Shown here piece by piece: positions 13,002 through 19,907 of a stretch of 21,651 nucleotides of DNA. The notes below the pieces were generated by a model. It searched no databases. It had not been told where the DNA came from and saw nothing but the letters and a program-made list of their open reading frames with translations. Numbering within the stretch: position 1 is the stretch's first letter; every line of letters starts with the position of its first letter. The position numbers and the translations under genes are program-made. This DNA comes from a virus. Where the stretch lies: positions 1 through 21,651 of the IMG/VR virus record IMGVR_UViG_3300009183_000414; one strand, given 5' to 3'.

Positions 13002-15527
13002 TTAACTCATTGTGCTATCATCACGATCTTCGTGATCTTGTTCTATTCCATAATTTATAATTTCAAGATTGTACTTTTTCAAATCATTTTCTTCAGCATC
13101 TGGAATTTCATCTGTTGCTGGTGCTTCACCTTCTGGTGGTGGAGTTTCACCTTCTGGCGGTGGTGGTGTTTCGCCTTCTGCTGGCGGTGCTTCGCCTTCT
13201 GCTGGCGGTGGAGCTTCTGCACCAAGATCTGGAGTTGGACCACCAGCTTCAGACCCTATTTCTTTTCCTGCTTCTTCTGGAGTAGGAACACCAACGCCTA
13301 GCAATTGAGGATTTTGAGACATAATCTGAATTTTTAGATCTTCTAATTTTTGCAATTTAAGTCTGCTCAACATCATAGATGTATCTTCTTCTGAATACAT
13401 TAAAATTCTTGTATAGATATCATAATCTGACATTAACAAACCGCTTTTCAAAGATCCAGCATTTGTAAGTCTTGCTGTTTTTACTTCGGCTCTTGATAAT
13501 TCTCTCCAATCTGATGGTGCGGTCATACGAACTTTTAGATCTTTAAACATTTCTTGTGGGAATCCACGAAGCTCAAGATGTCTTTCACATATATCTAAAA
13601 TTCCATCTTCGAAGTTTGATTGAAGTCTTTCTATCATTCTTGCAAATTTAACATCTTGTGCTGATAATGTAATTCTAGTTGCATTGACATCTTCGCTTGA
13701 AAAATAATTTTTTGGGAAGTTCAATGAAACAAATAATTTATTTCTAAAATAAACAGCATCATCGATTTCTCCAAGGTTTTGTGCGCCCGGAAGAGTTTCA
13801 ATTCTACTATTTGCATTTGGACGAACTGGAACCCAATAGTCTTCATCTTGTGCTGGAGGTTGCCATCTTTCTTCTACAAGGTTTGCACCTGTTGTTGCAC
13901 GATTTCCAGCAGTTTTTCTTTTACGAAATTGATCTTTTAATCTTTCCATAAAAGCTTCTGCTTTAAATGGTGGAAGTTGACCAACATCTATATAAAAAAC
14001 TCGTCTCTCAGGCGCCCTTGTAAGCCTATATACCACCATTGCATCTTCCATAAGTCTTAATTGATGTGCTGGTCCTCTAGCTGGTTCGATAAGAGATTGT
14101 CCGTAAGGATAAAAATTTCTTCGGTCATCTCCAATTCTCATATGTAAAACTTGGGATGGTGCAAATCTTATTGCTGTAGATTGGGATAATTCTGCATCAC
14201 TTTGTTGTGATACATCTCCTCTTGCCAATGCTTGATAGTCTGGACCTTCTTTTGATTGTTGGAATTCAATTAATTTTCCTTTAATTGTTTCAATTCGATA
14301 CATTGTCTCTGGTGGCAAAGGTATAATTTTATAGATACCCTCAGCTGGTTTATCTGGATTTATAACTATTTCAAAAAATTTGTCACCATGAACAATCATA
14401 TCTTTGAAGTACACATAACCATATCTGTTAAGATTTAACATTTTTCGATGAAGAAGCAAAAATTCAATTTCTTTTCTAACTTCATCATTTTTGCACTCAA
14501 TAGTCATGATATTACCTGTATCATTCTTTTGGCAATTATGAAGGATTACAGAGTCTGTTGCAAAGCACAAATGTTTCTCAACTGATATATCATAAACATC
14601 CATTTCTGGACCTTCGGACACACTAACAACTTTTCTTACCGTTGCTCTCCTGTGCAATTTTCTAATTTCTTTTAGTGTGAATCCGTTCCTTTGAATCATA
14701 CTATCGATGGTATTCCAATCATGTTCCATTATTTTGGCGATTTGTCTTACTGGAATGTCGCTGCCAATTAGTCTGCAAGCTCTATTTAACTTTTCATATT
14801 CTGGAGTTATTTTGCCACTTTTCCAATCATCTACAAATTGTCGTTCATGAATCCATCCTTTATCAAATGAAAATATTCTTGGAAATTGATTTACTCTAAG
14901 ATTTGTTAAATTTTGATTGGCTGAAATGCGATAAAATGGCATTAATTCATCGCCAAATTCAAGTTCTCCGCAAGGAATCCATTCGCCATTGCGTTTTAAA
15001 ATTCGATGATCTGGTGTTGCATATATGATTTTTCCATCATCTAGAACAACTTCAACAGTTTTGGCTTTCTTTACAAGTCTTGGAGCAAATGCCCATCCAA
15101 GTGTGTAATCTCTTTTTTCTAAGTTATAGCAATAAACTAAAAATCTTTCATTGGCTTTATTTTTTGTGAGCCATTCTATAGTTTGGTAGCCATGTGGAGT
15201 TGCAATCAATGTATCTCCGCTGACGCATGCTTCATCAGCGAATACGGTCATAGCCATTTCAATTTCTGGTAAATTTCTTAGTCTTTCGTATTCTTTATAT
15301 CTTGAAGATCGATTACCAAGTGTGGTAGTATCGATCATATCATAGGTTTGACGAAGGTTGATGTAATTACTTGGACCTTGTCCAGCAACTAATTCGCCAC
15401 CAGTTTGCAAAGCATCAGCCTGAGAAATCCCTGCACCAGAAAATTTAGAAGAGTCTTTTCTTTTTGCTAGTGGGTCTTTTTCTGTGGCGTATGTAAATAG
15501 CTTAAAAAAATCTGACCAAAGTGTCAT
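13002..15527 (-). CDS. 20: Portal (head-neck connector) protein, T4 gp20-like, interrupted by an intein
   Basis: An 841-residue precursor with a GAGGA site before its ATG. The portal ring at one head vertex nucleates assembly, docks the terminase and passes the DNA. The gp20 family is seen in EIEMAMTVFADEAC, ECKNDEVRKEIEFLLLHRKM, RYGYVYFKDMIVHGDKFFEI, the MEDAMVVYRLTRAPERRVFYIDVG region, and KNYFSSEDVNATRITLSAQDVKFARMIERLQ. Residues 101-331 are an intein. After its removal the protein has 610 residues, and the join is FADEA-CQKND, which restores the family sequence. The C-terminus has a Pro/Glu/Gly repeat tail not usual in gp20. It heads the minus-strand block and is followed one base later by a zinc-ribbon gene. 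Confidence 0.93.
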   Translation of the reverse strand: MTLWSDFFKLFTYATEKDPLAKRKDSSKFSGAGISQADALQTGGELVAGQGPSNYINLRQTYDMIDTTTLGNRSSRYKEYERLRNLPEIEMAMTVFADEACVSGDTLIATPHGYQTIEWLTKNKANERFLVYCYNLEKRDYTLGWAFAPRLVKKAKTVEVVLDDGKIIYATPDHRILKRNGEWIPCGELEFGDELMPFYRISANQNLTNLRVNQFPRIFSFDKGWIHERQFVDDWKSGKITPEYEKLNRACRLIGSDIPVRQIAKIMEHDWNTIDSMIQRNGFTLKEIRKLHRRATVRKVVSVSEGPEMDVYDISVEKHLCFATDSVILHNCQKNDTGNIMTIECKNDEVRKEIEFLLLHRKMLNLNRYGYVYFKDMIVHGDKFFEIVINPDKPAEGIYKIIPLPPETMYRIETIKGKLIEFQQSKEGPDYQALARGDVSQQSDAELSQSTAIRFAPSQVLHMRIGDDRRNFYPYGQSLIEPARGPAHQLRLMEDAMVVYRLTRAPERRVFYIDVGQLPPFKAEAFMERLKDQFRKRKTAGNRATTGANLVEERWQPPAQDEDYWVPVRPNANSRIETLPGAQNLGEIDDAVYFRNKLFVSLNFPKNYFSSEDVNATRITLSAQDVKFARMIERLQSNFEDGILDICERHLELRGFPQEMFKDLKVRMTAPSDWRELSRAEVKTARLTNAGSLKSGLLMSDYDIYTRILMYSEEDTSMMLSRLKLQKLEDLKIQIMSQNPQLLGVGVPTPEEAGKEIGSEAGGPTPDLGAEAPPPAEGEAPPAEGETPPPPEGETPPPEGEAPATDEIPDAEENDLKKYNLEIINYGIEQDHEDRDDSTMS
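13117..13226 (-). repeat. Coding repeat: Pro-Glu-Gly tail of the portal protein
   Basis: Five near-copies of an 8-10 residue unit of the type E-G-E-(A/T)-P-P-P-A/P occur in a row near the end of the portal protein. The DNA copies alternate CTTCTGGTGG and CTTCTGCTGG. The tail is flexible and acidic and is probably not part of the ring fold. Confidence 0.75.
14535..15227 (-). other. Intein inside the portal protein (231 residues, HTH-like insert)
   Basis: The splice block A is C-V-S-G-D-T-L-I-A-T (Cys101 of the precursor), block B is GKIIYATPDHRIL with the T-x-x-H motif (Thr171, His174), block F is MDVYDISVEKHLCFA (309-323) and block G is SVILHN followed by Cys332. All the residues needed for standard class 1 splicing (Cys1, block B His, terminal His-Asn, +1 Cys) are present. 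Between blocks B and F lie about 100 residues with no LAGLIDADG or HNH motif. They contain a helix-turn-helix-like stretch at about 258-286 (DIPVRQIAKIMEHDWNTIDS then MIQRNGFT). Splicing should be active. Homing, if it occurs, would need an endonuclease supplied from elsewhere. Confidence 0.93.
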
Positions 15528-15595
15528 AATATTCCTCTACTTATATTAGTGTGCTTTCTTAGTTATTGTATTATCCAACTTTTTTAGGGCATTCG

Positions 15596-16186
15596 ATGAA
15601 AAAAGTTCTATTTATAATGAGTCATATTGGTAGTGGATCTAATGAATTATATGGTTTATTGAATAACGAAACAAGAATCATGGGATTTGAAAAAGATAAC
15701 ATTTATGATACACCATTGAGATTGTTGGGTCTTACTGAAAATAAGCACAAGTTAAATAATTCATCAAGAATATACATGGATCACTTACTGTATAATTATC
15801 AATATAGTCTTAAGCCCAATCAATTTTGCCAATTTATATTTTTGGTAAGAGAGCCAGAAGCAACGATTGATTATCTTATAAATCAAAAGATTTATAAAAA
15901 AAATGATGCAAAAAGATATTATCTTTACAGAATCAGAAGATTGTGCGAATTAGCAAAAAGAAATCCAAATTCTGTTTTTTTGACACATTCTAATCTTCGT
16001 GAGGGAAAAGGTTTAGATTTAATATCAGAATATATTGGATTGAAAAATCAATTAAGATTCAGTCAAGATTTTATTATTCCGTCTGGAAAAAATACTTTGC
16101 AATTACAAGAATATGAAAATTTATCTAATGCTTATGAGAAATATATTTATTTTGCAAATAAAGTTTGTAACAAATATGTTAAATAG
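15596..16186 (+). CDS. Sulfotransferase-like P-loop protein
   Basis: A 196-residue protein; ATG 15596 is chosen over the upstream ATG because TAGGG lies about 7 bases before it and because the protein then opens directly with the first strand, KKVLFIMSHIGSGSNEL. SGSN with its neighbours is the PAPS-binding loop of the sulfotransferase superfamily. IFLVREPEATIDYLIN (81-96) corresponds to the second PAPS-contact element (R-x-P-x-x...S). SVFLTHSNLREGKGLDLISEYIGL matches the Y/T-E/S-D/N-L ... I-x-x-F/Y-L/I-G-L motif. It would transfer sulfate to a sugar or other acceptor, which is unknown. The usual catalytic His or Glu is not obvious, and it is short for the family. Confidence 0.6.
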   Translation: MKKVLFIMSHIGSGSNELYGLLNNETRIMGFEKDNIYDTPLRLLGLTENKHKLNNSSRIYMDHLLYNYQYSLKPNQFCQFIFLVREPEATIDYLINQKIYKKNDAKRYYLYRIRRLCELAKRNPNSVFLTHSNLREGKGLDLISEYIGLKNQLRFSQDFIIPSGKNTLQLQEYENLSNAYEKYIYFANKVCNKYVK

Positions 16187-16189
16187 TTT

Positions 16190-16381
16190 ATGAAATTTAA
16201 AAATTGGTTATCTAAAAAATCTGAAAATTTTAATATTGGCATTTCTGATATTGGACCTGATTCTCATGATATGCTCCCGCCCATGGATAGTCCGGGAGCA
16301 TTTCAAACAATTGGCGATGATAAACCGCCAGTAAACAAGAAAACAAGACCTGCAAAGAAGTGTAATTGTCGAAAAAAATAA
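16190..16381 (+). CDS. Small basic hypothetical protein
   Basis: A 63-residue protein starting 3 bases after the sulfotransferase-like stop, with no clear ribosome site of its own, so translation is probably coupled. It opens with an amphipathic MKFKNWLSKKSE, has a Pro/Asp/Gly-rich middle and ends in a Lys/Arg tail with CNCRKK. I know no family. The stop codon abuts, without a gap, the stop of the convergent peptidase gene. Confidence 0.55.
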   Translation: MKFKNWLSKKSENFNIGISDIGPDSHDMLPPMDSPGAFQTIGDDKPPVNKKTRPAKKCNCRKK

Positions 16382-17095
16382 TCATTTTGGAAAAAGAATA
16401 TAATTCTTTGGAGCCAGAAAATTTAAATTTTCCATATCAATTACTTTAATTGTTGATGCCAGCCATTTGTTTGGAATGTGATCCACATCAGCATAAACTG
16501 CACAAATCCAACCATCCCATCTACGGTTAAATTCATCGATTGTCCAAGTTCTTACTTTCAATTCTTTATCGCTATTGTTGATATATTTGATAATTCCTTT
16601 TGCTTCGTCATAGTGAACCATGACCATAGCATGACCGGGAATACCAAATAATACACCACGCTTTTCTTTCACTACAGCCTTAAGGATCAAACTTTTATCA
16701 GACAAACTTGTAGTCTGTTCAAATTTGACATTTAAAGCCATAAGCTTTCTTGCTGATCCACTTGGACTGCTATAACCTTGACATTCGGAATCATTCGTTA
16801 GGTTGATAAGTTTTTTTTCTTCAGCATATCTTCCAATACATTCAAGTGATGCCCAAACACATTGAATTCCAGTCTTATTATAGACTCTATCCTTCATAGG
16901 AATTGGAACCATTACATTTGAAACATCATCATCTTCATAGCCTTCGAAATTGGCTACTGGATTAGTTATTTTCTCATGTGAAACTTGAGCAACGCTTTGT
17001 AAGTTCGGTGCTTTAGCTACAACCAGAAAACACAATGAAAATGAAAGTATTGTACAGACAGAAATCAGGAAAAAACTTGCTTTTTTAGATTGCAT
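16382..17095 (-). CDS. Membrane-anchored papain/C39-like cysteine peptidase
   Basis: A 237-residue protein with AAGGAGG before the ATG. Residues 6-28 are a hydrophobic signal anchor after a Lys-rich start, so the domain is probably on the outer face of the inner membrane or exported. The peptidase-like core shows Cys79 in TGIQCVWASLECIGRYA (start of the catalytic helix, preceded by the oxyanion Gln78), His155 in GIPGHAMVMVHYD, and Asn174 or Asp176 in YINNSD, the C39/papain triad order. Members cleave leader peptides or other proteins. A role against the host envelope or in exclusion of other phages is possible but unproven. Confidence 0.7.
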   Translation of the reverse strand: MQSKKASFFLISVCTILSFSLCFLVVAKAPNLQSVAQVSHEKITNPVANFEGYEDDDVSNVMVPIPMKDRVYNKTGIQCVWASLECIGRYAEEKKLINLTNDSECQGYSSPSGSARKLMALNVKFEQTTSLSDKSLILKAVVKEKRGVLFGIPGHAMVMVHYDEAKGIIKYINNSDKELKVRTWTIDEFNRRWDGWICAVYADVDHIPNKWLASTIKVIDMENLNFLAPKNYILFPK

Positions 17096-17110
17096 ATTCC
17101 TCCTTGAAAA

Positions 17111-17130
17111 TTCCTATAAATATATAGGAA
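17111..17130. promoter_or_regulatory. Palindrome containing an exact T4 late promoter octamer
   Basis: TTCCTATA-AATA-TATAGGAA is a perfect 8-bp inverted repeat with a 4-base centre. On the plus strand 17115-17122 is TATAAATA, identical to the T4 late promoter core. It lies between the divergently read peptidase gene and a small plus-strand frame at 17146. It may be an operator and a promoter at once. Both readings are inferred from sequence alone. Confidence 0.4.
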
Positions 17131-17145
17131 AATAGGAGTCTATGT

Positions 17146-17205
17146 ATGCAATCATTACACAATAATATTATCAAATATATATTGATAATATTATTATTGG
17201 TGTGA
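17146..17205 (+). CDS. Candidate 19-residue hydrophobic microprotein
   Basis: AGGAG (17134-17138) lies 7 bases before this ATG, and a TATAAATA octamer lies 24 bases before the ATG. The frame encodes 19 residues: a polar start MQSLHNN, then IIKYILIILLLV, a short membrane-spanning stretch. Most of the frame lies in a 35-base inverted repeat. Promoter, ribosome site and hydrophobic peptide together are suggestive, but with AT-rich DNA such a frame can arise by chance. Confidence 0.3.
   Translation: MQSLHNNIIKYILIILLLV
17161..17195. repeat. Perfect 14-bp inverted repeat, all A/T except one pair
   Basis: Positions 17161-17174 and 17182-17195 are exact inverted repeats with a 7-base ATATATA centre. 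The stem holds a single C-G pair, so as RNA it is weak; as DNA it could be a protein-binding site. It lies inside the candidate microprotein frame, 66 bases upstream of the start of the peptidase gene at 17095 as that gene is read. Confidence 0.6.
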
Positions 17206-17237
17206 TTTTAAAATTTGTCTTACATTATTTATAATTT

Positions 17238-17270
17238 AGAGATCGCCTTGAATAAATTAAGGCGATCTCT
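17238..17270 (-). terminator. Perfect 12-bp stem hairpin after the Asp-rich gene
   Basis: AGAGATCGCCTT (17238-17249) and its exact inverse (17259-17270) flank a 9-base loop. The hairpin begins 10 bases after the stop codon of the Asp-rich gene. As at 489-527, there is no T-run after the stem, so it may be a 3'-end stabiliser or a factor-dependent terminator and not a classic intrinsic one. Confidence 0.5.
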
Positions 17271-17280
17271 TTGCGAATCA

Positions 17281-17652
17281 TTAATCATCGTCTTCATCGT
17301 CATCATCCCAATCATCATCATCATCATCATCGTCATCATCGTCATCATCGTCATCATCGTCTTCATCGTCATCCCAATCATCTTCATCGTCATCATCGTC
17401 ATCTAAATCGTCATCTTCATCTAAATCGTCATCATCATCATCAAAATCATCATCATCTAAATCATCATCATCTAAATCATCATCATCTAAATCATCATCA
17501 TCATCATCCCAATCATCATCTTCATCGTCTTCATCGTCTTCATTATCGTCATAGTCATTATCATATTTCCAACTCTCTTTTTCTGAGAATTCTTTTGTAT
17601 CCCATTCATCATACTGAATGAACAAATTGTTTTTATTTTTTTTATGATTCAT
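17281..17652 (-). CDS. Extremely aspartate-rich acidic protein
   Basis: A 123-residue protein with AAAAGGATG before the ATG. The first 30 residues are ordinary and mixed (MNHKKNKNNLFIQYDEWDTK). The remaining 90 or so are mostly Asp, broken at intervals by Trp, Leu, Phe or Glu (DDDDL and DDDDW units). It must carry a very large negative charge and be disordered without bound cations. It could bind metal ions or basic proteins, or act as a DNA mimic, but sequence alone does not decide this. The DNA is a GAT/GAC triplet tract prone to length change. A perfect hairpin follows the stop. Confidence 0.65.
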   Translation of the reverse strand: MNHKKNKNNLFIQYDEWDTKEFSEKESWKYDNDYDDNEDDEDDEDDDWDDDDDDLDDDDLDDDDLDDDDFDDDDDDLDEDDDLDDDDDDEDDWDDDEDDDDDDDDDDDDDDDDDWDDDDEDDD

Positions 17653-17701
17653 ATTTGCATCCTTTTATAAAAGACTTCAATACATAATATAAGAGGTTAC
17701 A

Positions 17702-18148
17702 ATGAAAATTTACAAGGTTTTTTTATTTTTTATGTTTTTTTTATCTGGATGCCAATTTATTGGTCTTGTTAGCCCTATTATTACGGGAATAATTATTTGG
17801 AAAGACGGCAGAGCGCATAAGTATTACGAACTTGAAGCTGATGTTTTATTTAAAGCGGTAAAGAATACTTGTTCTGATTTAGAATTCAAAATAATATCTG
17901 AATATAAAACTAAAAATGGATATTATGTCGGAGCAAAAGGAAGAGACAATTTTTCATTCCACATTGAAAAAACAAGAAATAATATAACCGATTTGAGTTT
18001 GCGTATAAATGCACTTGGCAATAAATCATATACGGAAATGATAATTCACAAGATTGATGATAATATCAACCTTGTGAATTATGATGATTATAAAACTTCT
18101 TTAAAATTAACAGACCTTCCTGTTAATATTTTGACAGAAGACCCTTGA
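17702..18148 (+). CDS. DUF3568-like lipoprotein
   Basis: A 148-residue protein with AGAGG before its ATG. The signal peptide ends in the lipobox LSGC (Cys17), so it is exported and lipid-anchored. After a short hydrophobic piece, the mature domain (about 40-125) reads ELEADVLFKAVKNTCSDLEF, then KTKNGYYVGAKGRDNFSFHI, then ITDLSLRINALGN, the helix-strand-strand pattern of small bacterial lipoproteins of the DUF3568 type (function unknown). The last 42 bases overlap the convergent metallopeptidase gene. A possible TATAAG element lies just upstream, near 17687. Confidence 0.65.
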   Translation: MKIYKVFLFFMFFLSGCQFIGLVSPIITGIIIWKDGRAHKYYELEADVLFKAVKNTCSDLEFKIISEYKTKNGYYVGAKGRDNFSFHIEKTRNNITDLSLRINALGNKSYTEMIIHKIDDNINLVNYDDYKTSLKLTDLPVNILTEDP

Positions 18149-19810
18149 TATGGTTGAGCATGACTTTGTATTTATATAACAACCAAGTTTAGGTGCAGGT
18201 GTTGGTTCTGGAGAGTTACATTCGCAATCGACTGTAATTCCTTTTGAACCGCAACCAGCGTTATTTTCGCCCTTCCAAGGTTTTCCATATTCTGGAGATT
18301 GTGGATTGCAAGCATTGTTTGGATGGCAACGACACATAATTCTTTTTCTAATTAATTTTCCTTTTTTTATTTCAAACAACTGATTTTCTTCCGTACCGAT
18401 AAGATTTTTACTTTGTAATTTATTGACACAAAGAGTTATCATTTCGGTGACTTCTTTTTCTGTGGTTTCAGTTGCGTGAATTAAATTTCTATTCTTATCT
18501 AAAATGTAAATGTTAGTGCAAGGAACATCAACAGAAAATGATTCTATCTTTCCGGAAAGTGCAGACAAACCATTTGTGAAATTTAAAGTTTTAATGGGTT
18601 TTGTTGTCCATATAAAACCATGATCTGTCATTTCTTGCATAGCATATTCAGATTTATTTTTTATTTTATTGTAATCAATATTGCTCAATAACTTTAAACT
18701 AGCAATAGGAATATTTCTATTGGCAAAAACTTGAGAAAGAACTATTTGATATTTCCCATTATTTTTAGTTCTATCATAATAAAGCATTTGAGCAGCACAA
18801 GAACTATAAAATTTAATTGTATTCGCAAATTGACATGCGTATAAAACATATTTTGCAGCAGTGTCTCTTGCCAATTTAAGAGCATCAATCGCTCCCATGC
18901 CATTTTGCAAGTTTTGCTTGAACATACTAACCAAACATTCATACCAAGTTCCAGTCCAAACCCTACTGAAATTATGAGGTTCATTTGATAATTCAGTATT
19001 TGGAGCATCTTCTGGCAAAGATGCTGGATCAACATACTTAAAATCATTTGAAGCATCTCTAAGTGCTAAGGCATAAGAAGGATCATTAGAAACATCAGAA
19101 ATTGCTTTACCTAATTCTTCTGCTAATCGTGAAATTATATTAGACTTTGATAAATCATTAGAAGTTTCGCTCAACGCTCTGGTTAAAATTTGGTCATATT
19201 GCATAATGTTGCATATCGCAACAATATCTCCGAATGATTCATGAAATGCCCAAGCCTCATAAGATTGCGCACTCCACAGATCAGGTCTTAAAATATCTAG
19301 AAATGCGTGTCCGAATTCATGAGCTACAATATCTGCAGATTCAGATGCATATATCATTTTCTTGGTGATAGGATCTTTGTCGTAAAAGAATTTGAGTCCT
19401 TGTCGATCATAATAGGCATTAAAATCTTTTCCAGCCCTTGGATTTACATTCAAAATACTAACAGCAGCCCACTTCGTGAATGTCTTTTTTGTATCAACTA
19501 AGGATATGAGATATTTGGCGACTGTATTGATAGTCACATAACAACCCGCAGCTTCGCCCTGCAATGTGTTTGGTTCATAACCACCACCGACATATCCTGC
19601 GATATTCATTTTTAATGAACATGGAGTTGGTGGCAACAAATTTATCAATTGATCCGATGTTGTGGGATCATTTAAAATATATTTAATTTGCTTTACTGCT
19701 GGCACTGGTTTTGGTGTCGGCACTGGCAATTTTTTTGGACCTGATACTACCTCTTTTATTTCTGGAGATGAATTGAATAGATTGATTATTTTTTTAAACC
19801 ATTGAATCAT
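18107..19810 (-). CDS. Thermolysin-like (M4-type) metallopeptidase with Cys-rich tail
   Basis: A 567-residue protein with AAGGAGG before its ATG. The zinc site is HEFGH (164-168, in DIVAHEFGHAF) with Glu191 in AFHESFGDIVA as third ligand, the gluzincin plan. His279 in NEPHNFSRVWTGTWYECL matches the catalytic His region of thermolysin (VHxNSGIxNxAxY). There is no clear signal peptide; the N-terminus has a Pro-rich linker (28-39). After the peptidase domain come a mixed domain (about 400-485) and a tail with about ten Cys in 80 residues, split by a Pro-rich linker, which would suit disulfides or zinc. Its target is unknown; a virion-borne or exported protease is possible. The 3' end overlaps the lipoprotein gene. 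Confidence 0.75.
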   Translation of the reverse strand: MIQWFKKIINLFNSSPEIKEVVSGPKKLPVPTPKPVPAVKQIKYILNDPTTSDQLINLLPPTPCSLKMNIAGYVGGGYEPNTLQGEAAGCYVTINTVAKYLISLVDTKKTFTKWAAVSILNVNPRAGKDFNAYYDRQGLKFFYDKDPITKKMIYASESADIVAHEFGHAFLDILRPDLWSAQSYEAWAFHESFGDIVAICNIMQYDQILTRALSETSNDLSKSNIISRLAEELGKAISDVSNDPSYALALRDASNDFKYVDPASLPEDAPNTELSNEPHNFSRVWTGTWYECLVSMFKQNLQNGMGAIDALKLARDTAAKYVLYACQFANTIKFYSSCAAQMLYYDRTKNNGKYQIVLSQVFANRNIPIASLKLLSNIDYNKIKNKSEYAMQEMTDHGFIWTTKPIKTLNFTNGLSALSGKIESFSVDVPCTNIYILDKNRNLIHATETTEKEVTEMITLCVNKLQSKNLIGTEENQLFEIKKGKLIRKRIMCRCHPNNACNPQSPEYGKPWKGENNAGCGSKGITVDCECNSPEPTPAPKLGCYINTKSCSTISRVFCQNINRKVC

Positions 19811-19907
19811 AATAAACCTCCTTGATATAGATTTTGAAATGTACTAAAATATATATGATATTATGAATCATAGATAAATTAAATTGGAGATTATCTAACC
19901 GAAAATC

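Noticed and set aside
13032-13308. Two plus-strand frames rich in Trp/Phe or Gly/Ser
   Set aside because: Antisense readings of the portal's Pro-Glu repeat tail.
14535-15227. Reading the portal insert as an intron or a normal portal domain
   Set aside because: The frame is open throughout and both ends show the protein-splicing motifs, which an intron or ordinary domain would not have.
15538-15545. TATAAGTA (minus strand) as a portal late promoter
   Set aside because: It overlaps the ribosome site region and is only 10 bases from the ATG, so transcription would start almost at the start codon.
17215-17621. Plus-strand frames encoding Ile/Val or His/Asn repeats
   Set aside because: Antisense readings of the GAT/GAC tract of the Asp-rich gene; the minus frame has a good ribosome site and a non-repetitive start.
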